Positions 55,987 through 63,930 of a stretch of 64,000 nt of DNA are shown here, one piece after another. The notes beneath the pieces are model-generated. The model worked only from the letters and a program-made list of their open reading frames with translations, ran no database searches and was not told where the DNA came from. Numbering within the stretch: position 1 is the first letter of the stretch; each line of letters begins with the position of its first letter. This stretch comes from Thioclava nitratireducens (GTDB lineage: Bacteria; Pseudomonadota; Alphaproteobacteria; Rhodobacterales; Rhodobacteraceae), in NCBI RefSeq assembly GCF_001940525.2, contig NZ_CP019439.1, positions 50,002 to 114,001 of the forward strand, written 5' to 3'. Both the position numbers and the translations under genes were made by a program.

Positions 55987-56195
55987 GGCTTACCTTTCCG
56001 CCTGCTATTTTTGTGCTCCTTGCTTTCGGCAAACTGTGTCTCGAACAGAATACCACCGGCAGCGGCGAGCAGGACGATCATCATCGTGCCCAACATCCAG
56101 GCGAAGTACCAAGGCGCGCTGCCACTTGCTACGACGGCGATCAACAGGCATAAAACCGCCAGCCCAGTAAATGCCAGAAATTTCAAAAACCCCAT
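55983..56195 (-). CDS. CydX-like small membrane protein
   Basis: The gene encodes 70 residues with two hydrophobic helices. The second begins APWYFAWMLGTMMIVLLAA, closely resembling the WYFAWILG opening of CydX, the small subunit that stabilises the haem site of cytochrome bd. The N-terminal helix (LKFLAFTGLAVLCLLIAVVA) is an addition to the usual 30-40 residue CydX. It lies 30 bp after cydB, the normal cydX position. Confidence 0.65.
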   Translation of the reverse strand: MGFLKFLAFTGLAVLCLLIAVVASGSAPWYFAWMLGTMMIVLLAAAGGILFETQFAESKEHKNSRRKGKP

Positions 56196-56225
56196 TGGTT
56201 TTCCTCCATTTGCCCGCAGAATAAA

Positions 56226-57374
56226 TCAGTAGGCTTCATCTTCTTCGGTCAGTGTCTCCATATCGGAGATTTGGCGCTTACCGCCCATCACGGCAAACGC
56301 CCAACTGGTATAGCAAATGATGGTGGGCACAAAGACCAGCGCAGCCACCAGCATCCAGCCCAAGGTCAGTTCGCTGGCAGTTGCGTTCCACACGGTCAGG
56401 CTTTGCGACGGGTTGATTGTTGACGGCATCATGAACGGGAACATCGAGACGCCGACCGATCCGATGGTTCCAGCCCACGCCACGGCATTCAACCACCAGC
56501 CCAGCACCGAACGGTTCATGCGCAACGACAGCGCCGCCAATACCATCGAGATCAGGCCAATCGCGGGCACCGCCCAGAGGATCGGGTACGACCGATAATT
56601 GTCAAGCCAGGCACCGACACGCATTTCTACCGCTGGCCCGTTCATTGGAGATGACGCCACACCCCCATCAACGGTCCCGGAGATGGTGAATCCGTGCATA
56701 AAGGACACCCAGACCCCGCCGATGGCAAACAGAACCGCCGCGATCAAGCCCGCCGTGGAACCATAGGTCCGGGCGCGACCATAGACCGGTTGTTCGCCGC
56801 GAATCATCAACATCGCAGCACCTTGCTGTAGCGCAAGGCACAGCGACAGGAAACCGGCCATCAGCGCAAAGGGGTTAAGCAGATACCACAGGAACGACTG
56901 TTCCAGTATATACTGCGCAGTCCATTCGAAACGGAATGCCACGCCTTGCAATACGTTGCCCATTGCCGCGCCAAAAACGATCATCGGCACTGCTCCCGAA
57001 ATTAGGAACATCCAATCCCAGCTATCGCGCCAGCGAACGCTTTCAAGCTTGGAGCGGTACTCGAAAGCTAGCGGCCGCAAGATCATCGAGAATAGCAACA
57101 ACATCATCACCACGTAAAAGGTAGAAAACGCAGTCGCATAAAGCGTGGGGAATGCGGCAAAGATGGCACCGCCGCCAAGGACGAACCACACCTGGTTGCC
57201 GTCCCAATGCGGGCCAATCATGTTCAGCGCACTGCGTCGTTCGGCGTCGGTCTTGCCCACAAAACGCAGCAGTGCGCCGACGCCCATGTCCATGCCAACC
57301 ATGACGGCAAGCGCGATCAGAAGAATACCCAGCAATGCAAACCAGGCTAGCTTAAGAAAGAGATAGATTTCCAT
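56226..57374 (-). CDS. cydB: Cytochrome bd quinol oxidase subunit II
   Basis: The gene encodes 382 residues, standard length, with about nine membrane helices. Family segments include MDMGVGALLRFVGKTDAER near 28-46 and GPHWDGNQVWFVLGGGAIFAAFP near 53-75. It forms the quinol oxidase with CydA, reducing oxygen to water at low oxygen tension. It is 15 bp downstream of cydA. Confidence 0.95.
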   Translation of the reverse strand: MEIYLFLKLAWFALLGILLIALAVMVGMDMGVGALLRFVGKTDAERRSALNMIGPHWDGNQVWFVLGGGAIFAAFPTLYATAFSTFYVVMMLLLFSMILRPLAFEYRSKLESVRWRDSWDWMFLISGAVPMIVFGAAMGNVLQGVAFRFEWTAQYILEQSFLWYLLNPFALMAGFLSLCLALQQGAAMLMIRGEQPVYGRARTYGSTAGLIAAVLFAIGGVWVSFMHGFTISGTVDGGVASSPMNGPAVEMRVGAWLDNYRSYPILWAVPAIGLISMVLAALSLRMNRSVLGWWLNAVAWAGTIGSVGVSMFPFMMPSTINPSQSLTVWNATASELTLGWMLVAALVFVPTIICYTSWAFAVMGGKRQISDMETLTEEDEAY

Positions 57375-57389
57375 GTTGGGTTCTCCCGG

Positions 57390-58994
57390 TTACTTCCAGC
57401 TTTCGTTTGCCGACGCTCCGGTTGGGGCACCGGCACCCGCCGAGATGGGTTCTGGGCTGCCCTCAATCATCGGGCCCTTACGTGCAAATTTGAACATTAG
57501 GTAGAGCTCGATCGCGATGAAAGAACTGTATATCAGCACGAACCCCGCAAGTGAAAAGACCATGTAGCTAACCGAGTGGTTTGAGGGGGATATGAAGGTC
57601 GGTAGTTGTTCATAAACCGTCCACGGCTGGCGTCCGACCTCGGCAGTGATCCAGCCATAAAGCGTCGCCATGACTGGCAGCGGAATCGACCACATGGCCA
57701 GATGCAGCACCCAGCGACGGCTTTCCAGTTTGCAGGTCAGGCTGTAATAGGCCGCAAAGGAAAACAGCACGAAGAAGAAAAAGCCGAGCCCCACCATGAT
57801 GCGGAAGGCATAGAAGGAAACCCAGACATCGGGGATCGACGCTTTAGCCGTTTCGTTGATAATCTGCTGACGGTTGTCCGGGGTGATGTTGGACAGATCA
57901 AAGTCTGGCGCAAATTCGGTCGCCAGAAGCCCGAATCCAAGATCGGATTCGTTCGCGCGATAGGCAACAAGATCGGCGGGGTCGCGTGTCTGGGAATATT
58001 TCTTGAGCGAAAGTGCCGCATCTATGCCACTGTCGACCCGCGCCTTGTTCTCTTCGACGATGGTGCGCAGCCCTTTTATTGGCGTGTCCATTGTGTGCGT
58101 GATAAGCGGTGTCAGCACATAAGGAAGCCCGACAGAAAACTCGTTCTTCATTTCGGCCTGGTTCGGCCAGGAGACAATGTCCCAGCGCGCGGCAGGCGGC
58201 GTGGTGTCTTCCCAGATGCCTTCCATCGCGGCGACCTTGGGCTCTTGAGTGGCAAAGTCGGCTCGCCCCGACGCATCGCCCAGCGTGATGACGGCAGCAC
58301 TGGACAGAACCCCGAAGATCGCTGCCATGCGAAACGACCGCAGCGCGAAGCTTCTGTGACGGTTGGACAAAAGATAGAACGCGCTGATCCCCAGAACCAA
58401 CATCGCTGCGGCGACATAACCAGCGATCGTCGTATGGACGAATTCCGCCTGTGCCTTGGGATTAAAGACAACAGCAGCAAAATCGGTCATCTCAAAGCGC
58501 ATCATGTCTGGGTTGAACTTTGCCCCCACCGGATGCTGCATCCAGCCGTTGGCGATCAGAATCCACAGCGCGGACAGGTTGGACCCCAACGCCACCAGAA
58601 AGGTGATGGCCAGATGTGCGCCCCTGCTCAGCCGGTCCCAACCAAAGACCATCAGGCCAATGAAGGTGGATTCCATGAAAAAAGCCATCATCCCCTCCAA
58701 CGCCAGCGGTGTGCCGAATATGTCGCCCACCGAGTGCGAAAACAGCGACCAGTTGGTGCCGAATTCGAATTCCATTGTAAGGCCAGTGGCCACGCCAATA
58801 GCGAAATTGATAAGGAACAACTTTCCCCAGAATTTTGCCATATCGCGATAGACGATCTTGCCGGTGATGACATAGACCGTCTCTATTGACGCGATCATGA
58901 AGGTCAGGCCAAGCGTCAGGGGGACGAATTGAAAGTGGTACAGCGCCGTCAGCGCAAACTGTAACCGTGACAGTTCGACAACAACGTTCTCCAT
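57390..58994 (-). CDS. cydA: Cytochrome bd quinol oxidase subunit I
   Basis: The gene encodes 534 residues, the normal length. LSRLQFALTALYHFQFVPLTLG at 8-29 includes the His ligand region of haem b595, and the Q-loop-containing segment (about 240-340) and GWITAEVGRQPWTVYEQLPT near 440-460 are conserved. It binds quinol and haems b558, b595 and d. It is the first gene of the cyd cluster; a palindrome lies just upstream. Confidence 0.95.
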   Translation of the reverse strand: MENVVVELSRLQFALTALYHFQFVPLTLGLTFMIASIETVYVITGKIVYRDMAKFWGKLFLINFAIGVATGLTMEFEFGTNWSLFSHSVGDIFGTPLALEGMMAFFMESTFIGLMVFGWDRLSRGAHLAITFLVALGSNLSALWILIANGWMQHPVGAKFNPDMMRFEMTDFAAVVFNPKAQAEFVHTTIAGYVAAAMLVLGISAFYLLSNRHRSFALRSFRMAAIFGVLSSAAVITLGDASGRADFATQEPKVAAMEGIWEDTTPPAARWDIVSWPNQAEMKNEFSVGLPYVLTPLITHTMDTPIKGLRTIVEENKARVDSGIDAALSLKKYSQTRDPADLVAYRANESDLGFGLLATEFAPDFDLSNITPDNRQQIINETAKASIPDVWVSFYAFRIMVGLGFFFFVLFSFAAYYSLTCKLESRRWVLHLAMWSIPLPVMATLYGWITAEVGRQPWTVYEQLPTFISPSNHSVSYMVFSLAGFVLIYSSFIAIELYLMFKFARKGPMIEGSPEPISAGAGAPTGASANESWK

Positions 58995-59011
58995 GATTCT
59001 TGTCCTTGTTG

Positions 59012-59026
59012 TTTGACTTAGTCAAA
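59012..59026. promoter_or_regulatory. Palindrome upstream of cydA
   Basis: TTTGACTTAGTCAAA is a perfect palindrome (7-bp arms around one base), 17 bases before the cydA start. It resembles FNR/CRP-type sites (TTGA...TCAA) but with one base less between the halves; it may be an operator for oxygen or redox control. Confidence 0.5.
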
Positions 59027-59107
59027 AGGACCGTTTCCGATCCTATTATCTAGCTTGCTCGCCAAGGTCATATTCCAATTCCATCATAGGTAATCGGCTT
59101 CTATTGT

Positions 59108-60079
59108 CTAGGTGTCACATCCCGGAAGGTGGTAGGGCTGTTTTCTGAACAGCTCTGGTTTGAGTTTGTGCCAGTCCTTCATGGCTTGCAAGGGCGGTTT
59201 GCTGCCCAAGGCTGATTGCGGGAGCTGCTGATTGTAGAGCCAGACGTATCGATGCAGCGTCGCCTCCAGTTCTTCGCCTGATCGGAAGTGGTGGCTTTGC
59301 AGGACTTCTTCGATGCGGCCATTAAATCTTTCGACCATGCCATTGGTCTGGGGTGATTTGGGCGGGGTCAAGCGGTGCTCTATGTCGAGGGCGGCGCAAA
59401 GTTTGTCGAACTCATGTTTGCCAGTTGCGGCCCGCTTACGCAGGCCAAAGAGCCGATCAGTGAACTCTTTTCCATTATCGGTCAGAATGGTGCGGATGCG
59501 GATCGGGCAGGCACGCTCCAGGTCTCGCAGGAATCGCCGGGCATTCGCAGCAGTCTTTGCCTTGAAAATGCGGATGAAAACCCACCGTGTCGCCCGGTCG
59601 ATGGCCACGAAGAGGTAGCGGCGTGAAGTTTCGTCAGCCATCTGGGGCAGATACTTCACGTCGATGTGGAAATAGCCAGGCTCGTAAGCCTTGAAGGCGC
59701 TGTGTTTGGGCCGCGCTGCCTTTGCCTGCAGGTCACGCAGGTTGCCGACGCCATGCCGACGCAGACACCGGTCCAGACCCGAGCGCGAGACGTTCGGGTT
59801 CAGGAATTCTCGTACCACCGCCAGAAGATCATCGAGCGACACCAGCAACGTCTTGCGCAGCGCCACCGCCACGGCCTCCTGAGCCGGGGTCAACGTCGTT
59901 TGCAGGCGATGTGGCGTGTGGCTGCGATCCTCAACGTTGTCACGCTTGCGCCATTTATAAATCGTCTGGGGCGTCACCCCGAAACGCTCGGCTAGCGCCG
60001 TCCCGACCTCGTCGCTTGCCTGGATCGTTGCTCGCACCTTGGGCGTCGTCGTTGCTTGGCTGTGAAGATGGATCAGCAT
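59108..60079 (-). CDS. IS481-family transposase, copy 2
   Basis: The gene encodes 323 residues. It matches copy 1 over the IS-encoded 321 residues; the stop TAG is supplied by the flanking DNA just outside the inverted repeat. HTH near 27-50 and the rve DDE core as in copy 1. It should be active. Confidence 0.92.
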   Translation of the reverse strand: MLIHLHSQATTTPKVRATIQASDEVGTALAERFGVTPQTIYKWRKRDNVEDRSHTPHRLQTTLTPAQEAVAVALRKTLLVSLDDLLAVVREFLNPNVSRSGLDRCLRRHGVGNLRDLQAKAARPKHSAFKAYEPGYFHIDVKYLPQMADETSRRYLFVAIDRATRWVFIRIFKAKTAANARRFLRDLERACPIRIRTILTDNGKEFTDRLFGLRKRAATGKHEFDKLCAALDIEHRLTPPKSPQTNGMVERFNGRIEEVLQSHHFRSGEELEATLHRYVWLYNQQLPQSALGSKPPLQAMKDWHKLKPELFRKQPYHLPGCDT

Positions 60080-60171
60080 GCTCGTTCTCCGTCCCGGATG
60101 TCTCTCAGAACCGACCTTGCCATGAACAAAGCCGAGCGCCGAGGGGAAATGTGATCATCCGGGATGGAACA
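59113..60171 (-). mobile_element. IS481-family insertion sequence, copy 2
   Basis: The element is 1,059 bp, with the same ends and orientation as copy 1. It forms the right boundary of the composite transposon. Its left inner flank (TTGTCTAGG) shows no duplicate of the right flank, as expected when the duplication belongs to the whole unit. Confidence 0.9.
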
Positions 60172-60177
60172 CATAAT
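60172..60177. repeat. Target-site duplication of the IS481 composite, right copy (CATAAT)
   Basis: Second copy of the duplication that begins at 48515. Confidence 0.85.
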
Positions 60178-60361
60178 CTTCCGCAAATTTCAGACACCGG
60201 ACAAGCTCATCCGAAATGTGTGGCCGCTTGTTCCGGTTGCTGTCCGCCTTTCCCGATGAGGACGTATCTGGTTTGTCCTCCAACAGAGCATGCAGTCTCG
60301 CGATTTCGGAACGTAGGTCGTCCAGCTCTGTCTCAAACTTTTTCGTTGTTTCTTTGTCCAT
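60172..60361 (-). pseudogene. YqjD/ElaB-like protein, 5' part (split gene)
   Basis: The start MDKETTKKFETELDDLRSEI is amphipathic coiled coil as in YqjD/ElaB proteins. The native reading ends in ...LKFAEDY, where the IS481 composite interrupts it; the frame then reads a few IS codons to 60155. The continuation is at 48520-48429. YqjD-type proteins bind ribosomes in stationary phase and anchor them to the membrane; here the anchor helix is separated. Confidence 0.8.
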
Positions 60362-60425
60362 GGTTTTGATCTCCTTTAGGCAATTGCTGATTTGAATGCC
60401 GTTGAGAAGCCCTTCTGGATAACAA

Positions 60426-60803
60426 TCATCCGCTCGCTTCGGCGGTTCTTCTGGTAAATTCTTCTTCTGTCATCGGCTCGATGCTGAATGCATCGCGCAG
60501 CGAGTTCCAAGTCCTGTGAAGGAGCTGCATGCGCCGTTCCTCTGGCCAGTTGCGCTCCGTTTCGTCTACCAAGAGACCGCTCTTACGGGATCTCGCGGGC
60601 ACATAGCCGGATTGTATCGGCCAGACCGCGTCCGACATGCCATCGATCCCCAGGACGATCCGTCTTCGGTTCGACGCGCCCAATGCGTCAAGGCAGGCCA
60701 TACCGTTTTCCAATCCTCTGATCCAATTGGAGAACAAATGCCCATAGGAGATGTGTTTCTGTCCCTTGTGCTCGGTAAACGCCACACCGTCGGACATCCA
60801 CAC
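60426..60803 (-). CDS. Hypothetical protein
   Basis: The frame gives 125 residues from a GTG, with an in-frame stop about 45 bases farther upstream. The sequence is protein-like (SDGVAFTEHKGQKHISYGHLFSNWIRGLENGM, and later LHRTWNSLRDAFSIEPMTEEE). No family is recognised, and the lack of a ribosome site suggests the N-terminus may have been lost. Longer overlapping frames are shadows. Confidence 0.5.
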   Translation of the reverse strand: MWMSDGVAFTEHKGQKHISYGHLFSNWIRGLENGMACLDALGASNRRRIVLGIDGMSDAVWPIQSGYVPARSRKSGLLVDETERNWPEERRMQLLHRTWNSLRDAFSIEPMTEEEFTRRTAEASG

Positions 60804-60990
60804 CTCGCCGCGGTATTGCCAAGTTGTTGACTGGGTTTGCTAAAGGTATGTGGACCCCATGAATATTCCAATTGATTTGCCACGCCTGAAGGGGTTTCGT
60901 GGCGGATAAACACTATACCTAAGGCCCCTCGTCCTGACCAGACGCAAATCGGACATTGCCGCGACGGGATCAAAATCCTAACTAGAAACC

Positions 60991-61419
60991 ATGGGAAAGA
61001 ATGACACCGTCAATCTGATCAAACTTTGCGTGGGCGCCGAGAAGGTCGAGGACCTGATCGCGTGGCAGGCCAGCCGCTACGGCAAGGGCCCGGCGATGCA
61101 TGTCACGCGGATGTGGCCGAAACGCGCGGATGAGATCCTGAACGGCGGCTCGCTCTACTGGGTGTTCAAGGGGGCCGTGCTGGCGCGACAACGCGTGCTG
61201 GAACTGTCGGAAGTGATGGGCGCAGACGGGATCGCCCGTTGCGCGATCGTGCTCGACCGGGAGGTGGTGCGCACCGAGGCACTGATGCGCCGTCCGTTTC
61301 AGGGCTGGCGCTATCTCAAACCCGAGGACGCGCCGCGCGATCTGCCCCAAGGGCGTGCCCGAGAGGACGCCCTGCCCCGCGAGCTTGCCGTGGCGCTCGC
61401 CGAGATCGGTCTGCGTTAA
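60991..61419 (+). CDS. DUF1489 family protein
   Basis: The gene encodes 142 residues. LIKLCVGAEKVEDLIAWQ, HVTRMWPKRADEILNGGSLYWVFKG and FQGWRYLKPEDAPRDLP are hallmark segments of DUF1489, a single-copy chromosomal protein of alphaproteobacteria without known function. Its presence points to chromosomal DNA at this end of the window. It overlaps the convergent neighbour by four bases. Confidence 0.9.
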   Translation: MGKNDTVNLIKLCVGAEKVEDLIAWQASRYGKGPAMHVTRMWPKRADEILNGGSLYWVFKGAVLARQRVLELSEVMGADGIARCAIVLDREVVRTEALMRRPFQGWRYLKPEDAPRDLPQGRAREDALPRELAVALAEIGLR

Positions 61420-61736
61420 GAGGCAAGCCAGCTTTCTGCGGCTTCTCGTGCGGTGAAAATGCGCAGACCGTCGCCCTCGCCCTGCATCGTCGCCTCGTCG
61501 CGCATGTCTTCCGGCACGACCAGCGCGCAGCGTTGTGCCTGCCCGTCGCGGCACGCGCGGCGCATCCCGCCTACAAGCTCGGCCATATAGCCATCGAAGC
61601 GCGGCGCAACCTCAACCAGCAGGCTTTCGGTTGGCGCGACCATGCGCAATGCCTCGGTCACATCGCGCGCCAGAACCGTGCCGGAGACATCGAGTCCCGC
61701 GACGCCCGCAGGGCTGTTGTCCATCTTCTCGATCAT
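61416..61736 (-). CDS. SpoIIAA/STAS-like protein
   Basis: The gene encodes 106 residues. DVSGTVLARDVTEALRM near 16-32 and the end LRIFTAREAAESWLAS have the pattern of SpoIIAA-like (STAS) domain proteins, small soluble proteins of uncertain role. Its upstream DNA is occupied by IS1380-family copy 2, which ends 23 bp before the start codon, so its native promoter is displaced. Confidence 0.65.
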   Translation of the reverse strand: MIEKMDNSPAGVAGLDVSGTVLARDVTEALRMVAPTESLLVEVAPRFDGYMAELVGGMRRACRDGQAQRCALVVPEDMRDEATMQGEGDGLRIFTAREAAESWLAS

Positions 61737-61758
61737 CGGCCCTCTCCTTCAACAGATC

Positions 61759-63428
61759 CGACATTCCCCAAGTGGCCTGCCGCTTGACTTCAAGATCGCC
61801 TGATTTTGCTCGCTGGGCAAGCGTTTTTCGCCCCGAGCGGTGTCTGTCGTCGCGCAAACGGCCGAAGTCGGGTGGATCAAGCCTCGAACCCGCAGCATTC
61901 TGGCCCGGCAGAGCCGCTTTTCCGCGCGGCAGACGGACCTGTCCTGCCGCTTTCGTTCAGCTTGGGCATGGATCGTGGTCATGCGCATGACGGAGGCGTT
62001 CGAAGACGGCGGATGGCGGCAAGGACGGCCCGCACCATCGGGCCGGTGACGGCGACCTCGGCCAACTGGAAGGTAATGGCGCGGGCGTGGCGGACGACGC
62101 GGGCGCCGATCTTGATCAGCTTGAGTTGCAGGCTGGTCAACGACCAGTCCGCCATGGCCTCGGGCAGTTCGATGCAGCGCAGGAAGGTTGCCAGGTTGTA
62201 GGCCAGCGCGTGCAGTTGCAGCCGCACCTCGTTGTGCCGGAACTTCCGGCATGACAGCCGCGTCCAGCGAAAGGCATATTTGCCTTCCTTGATGTGCTGC
62301 TCTGCGGTGCCGCGCTGGTTGTAGAACCTCACCACCCAGTCTGGCTCCATCGGCAGGTTGGTGACGATGAAGCCGACTTTGGGGAACAGCTCGCCCGGAT
62401 GCCATTCGATCTTGGCGATGACGCGGCGCGGCTTGTCCCAGGACGCCGCCTGATACTCGAAGTCCTCGAAGAACCGTTTGACCTTGGTCAGCGAAGGCCG
62501 TCCCACGGGCCGTGTCAGCCGATGCGCGATCTTCTCGCGCAAGACGGCGTTGGCGGGCAGACGGATGGCGTAGAAGAACCTGGCTTCTTCCAGCCGCATA
62601 TAGATCGCGGGGATCGCGTAGGCAGCGTCGGCCCGGAAGAAGCGTCCACCAAGGTCGCGGCCAGCATATCGGGCAATGACGGGATCAAGGACATCCCGCC
62701 AGCCATCGGCGCTGTGGACATTGCCGTTACGCAGGGCGCAGCGCTCCAGCATGCCAAACTGGTTGAACAAGAAGATGGGGTGATAGCAGGTGCAGTCGAA
62801 ATGCCCGTTCCAGGCAGCACCTTCCTGATCGCCGTGGGTGGGGCTGACCGAGCTGTCCATGTCCAGCACGATGTATTTCAACCCGTTGCGGTCATGAAAC
62901 CGGTCGATCCATTGGCCGTTCAGATCGGCCAGCGCCGCCCGGTTCGCGGCCAGAGCCAGCGTCTCGGTCTCGAACCGTCCCATCTGCGATGCCGAAGCAG
63001 CTTGCGCCTCGACGGCCCTGCCGCCAACGACCTGACGCATCACGGGATCGAGGGCCAAGCGGTCGGCATCGTTCACATCCTCGTATCCGGCCAGTCGTCC
63101 GAACACCGATTGCCGGAACAATCCGTCAAGCCGATGGAGCGTGTTCTTCCCGGTGCGGCTGTCTCGCAGCGCCTCCGACGCCAGATTGGACAGGCCGAGC
63201 ACGTCATCAAGCTCGCGCATCACCAGCAGGCCACCGTCTGAACTGATCTGCGCACCACGGAACTCCAGACGCACACGGCGGTCGAAATCAACCCGATCTC
63301 CCCGCGCCAAGCCCGCACCCTCCAGGTGATCCATGAAACGCGCCCCTCGCAGCCGTCAACGCCATGATTTATATGCGAAATATCACGATTACGACAGCGA
63401 AATCAGCGACTTACTTGGAGAATGTGGG
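61759..63428 (-). mobile_element. IS1380-family insertion sequence, copy 2
   Basis: The element is 1,670 bp. The ends CCGACATTCCCCAAGT and CCCACATTCTCCAAGT (inverted, 14 of 16 identical) match copy 1. The flanks (CAGAT left, ATTAT right) are not duplicates, so this copy has probably rearranged after insertion or moved with neighbouring DNA. Confidence 0.88.
61979..63334 (-). CDS. IS1380-family transposase, copy 2
   Basis: The gene encodes 451 residues, intact. It has the same organisation as copy 1, including DMDSSVSPTHGDQEG, but differs at a few per cent of positions along the protein. This divergence shows independent arrival rather than local copying. It is transcribed toward the SpoIIAA-like gene. 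Confidence 0.92.
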   Translation of the reverse strand: MDHLEGAGLARGDRVDFDRRVRLEFRGAQISSDGGLLVMRELDDVLGLSNLASEALRDSRTGKNTLHRLDGLFRQSVFGRLAGYEDVNDADRLALDPVMRQVVGGRAVEAQAASASQMGRFETETLALAANRAALADLNGQWIDRFHDRNGLKYIVLDMDSSVSPTHGDQEGAAWNGHFDCTCYHPIFLFNQFGMLERCALRNGNVHSADGWRDVLDPVIARYAGRDLGGRFFRADAAYAIPAIYMRLEEARFFYAIRLPANAVLREKIAHRLTRPVGRPSLTKVKRFFEDFEYQAASWDKPRRVIAKIEWHPGELFPKVGFIVTNLPMEPDWVVRFYNQRGTAEQHIKEGKYAFRWTRLSCRKFRHNEVRLQLHALAYNLATFLRCIELPEAMADWSLTSLQLKLIKIGARVVRHARAITFQLAEVAVTGPMVRAVLAAIRRLRTPPSCA

Positions 63429-63571
63429 ATTATATAGCTTAATAAATTTACGGTAACCACAATTTGAAGAAATGTCACCGGTTTTCTTTAGTCAATCGGC
63501 GGTTGTCCGCCTGCAACTACAGAACCCGGTGTTAACGTTCAAAATTTCGCCTTCGATTTCCATCGGTTCGT

Positions 63572-63930
63572 TCAGTGATGACGCCGACGCCGGACATACA
63601 AGAAGATGACCCCCAGGATCAGAACGGGTGTCACGATCATCGCGATGAAAGACAAATGGTGCATGATATCCGGCACCATTTTTGGCGACTTGCCGAGACT
63701 ATAGCCGATGAAGGTATACGCGCCCGCCCACAGCGCCGCGCCGACGATGTTGGCTGGCACGAATACTTGCCAGCGCATGCCGGTGGACCCGGCCACCAAG
63801 CCGTTCATCTGCCGCAGCAAGGCAACGAAGCGGGCACCGATCACGATGAGAGGACCATGGCGTTGCATGATACCTTCGGCACGGTCATAGACCTTTTCCG
63901 TTATTCCAACGCGCGACCCATAACGAATCG
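63572..63930 (-). pseudogene. DedA family membrane protein, C-terminal fragment
   Basis: The part ITEKVYDRAEGIMQRHGPL, then GARFVALLRQMNGLVAG and membrane helices to the end is the C-terminal half of a DedA/SNARE-associated undecaprenyl-phosphate flippase-type protein. The ATG at 63868 is internal; homology reaches to about 63930, and the frame meets a stop near 63990. The 5' half is absent or lies in another frame, so the gene looks truncated. Confidence 0.7.

Larger units (their letters stand above)
48521..60171. mobile_element. IS481-bounded composite transposon carrying cyd genes
   Basis: The element is 11,651 bp, bounded by two directly repeated IS481-family copies of 1,059 bp, and flanked by CATAAT duplications only at the outer ends. 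It carries cydA, cydB, two small membrane genes, DUF302, an SQR-like gene and cydDC, plus an IS6-family element. The inner ends of the copies have no matching duplications, so the whole unit moved as one. Confidence 0.85.

Noticed and set aside
57606..58889. 427-residue + strand frame
   Set aside because: Antisense shadow of cydA.
59012..59026. Classical FNR box before cydA
   Set aside because: The spacing between TTGA and TCAA is one base shorter than the FNR consensus; reported only as a palindrome.
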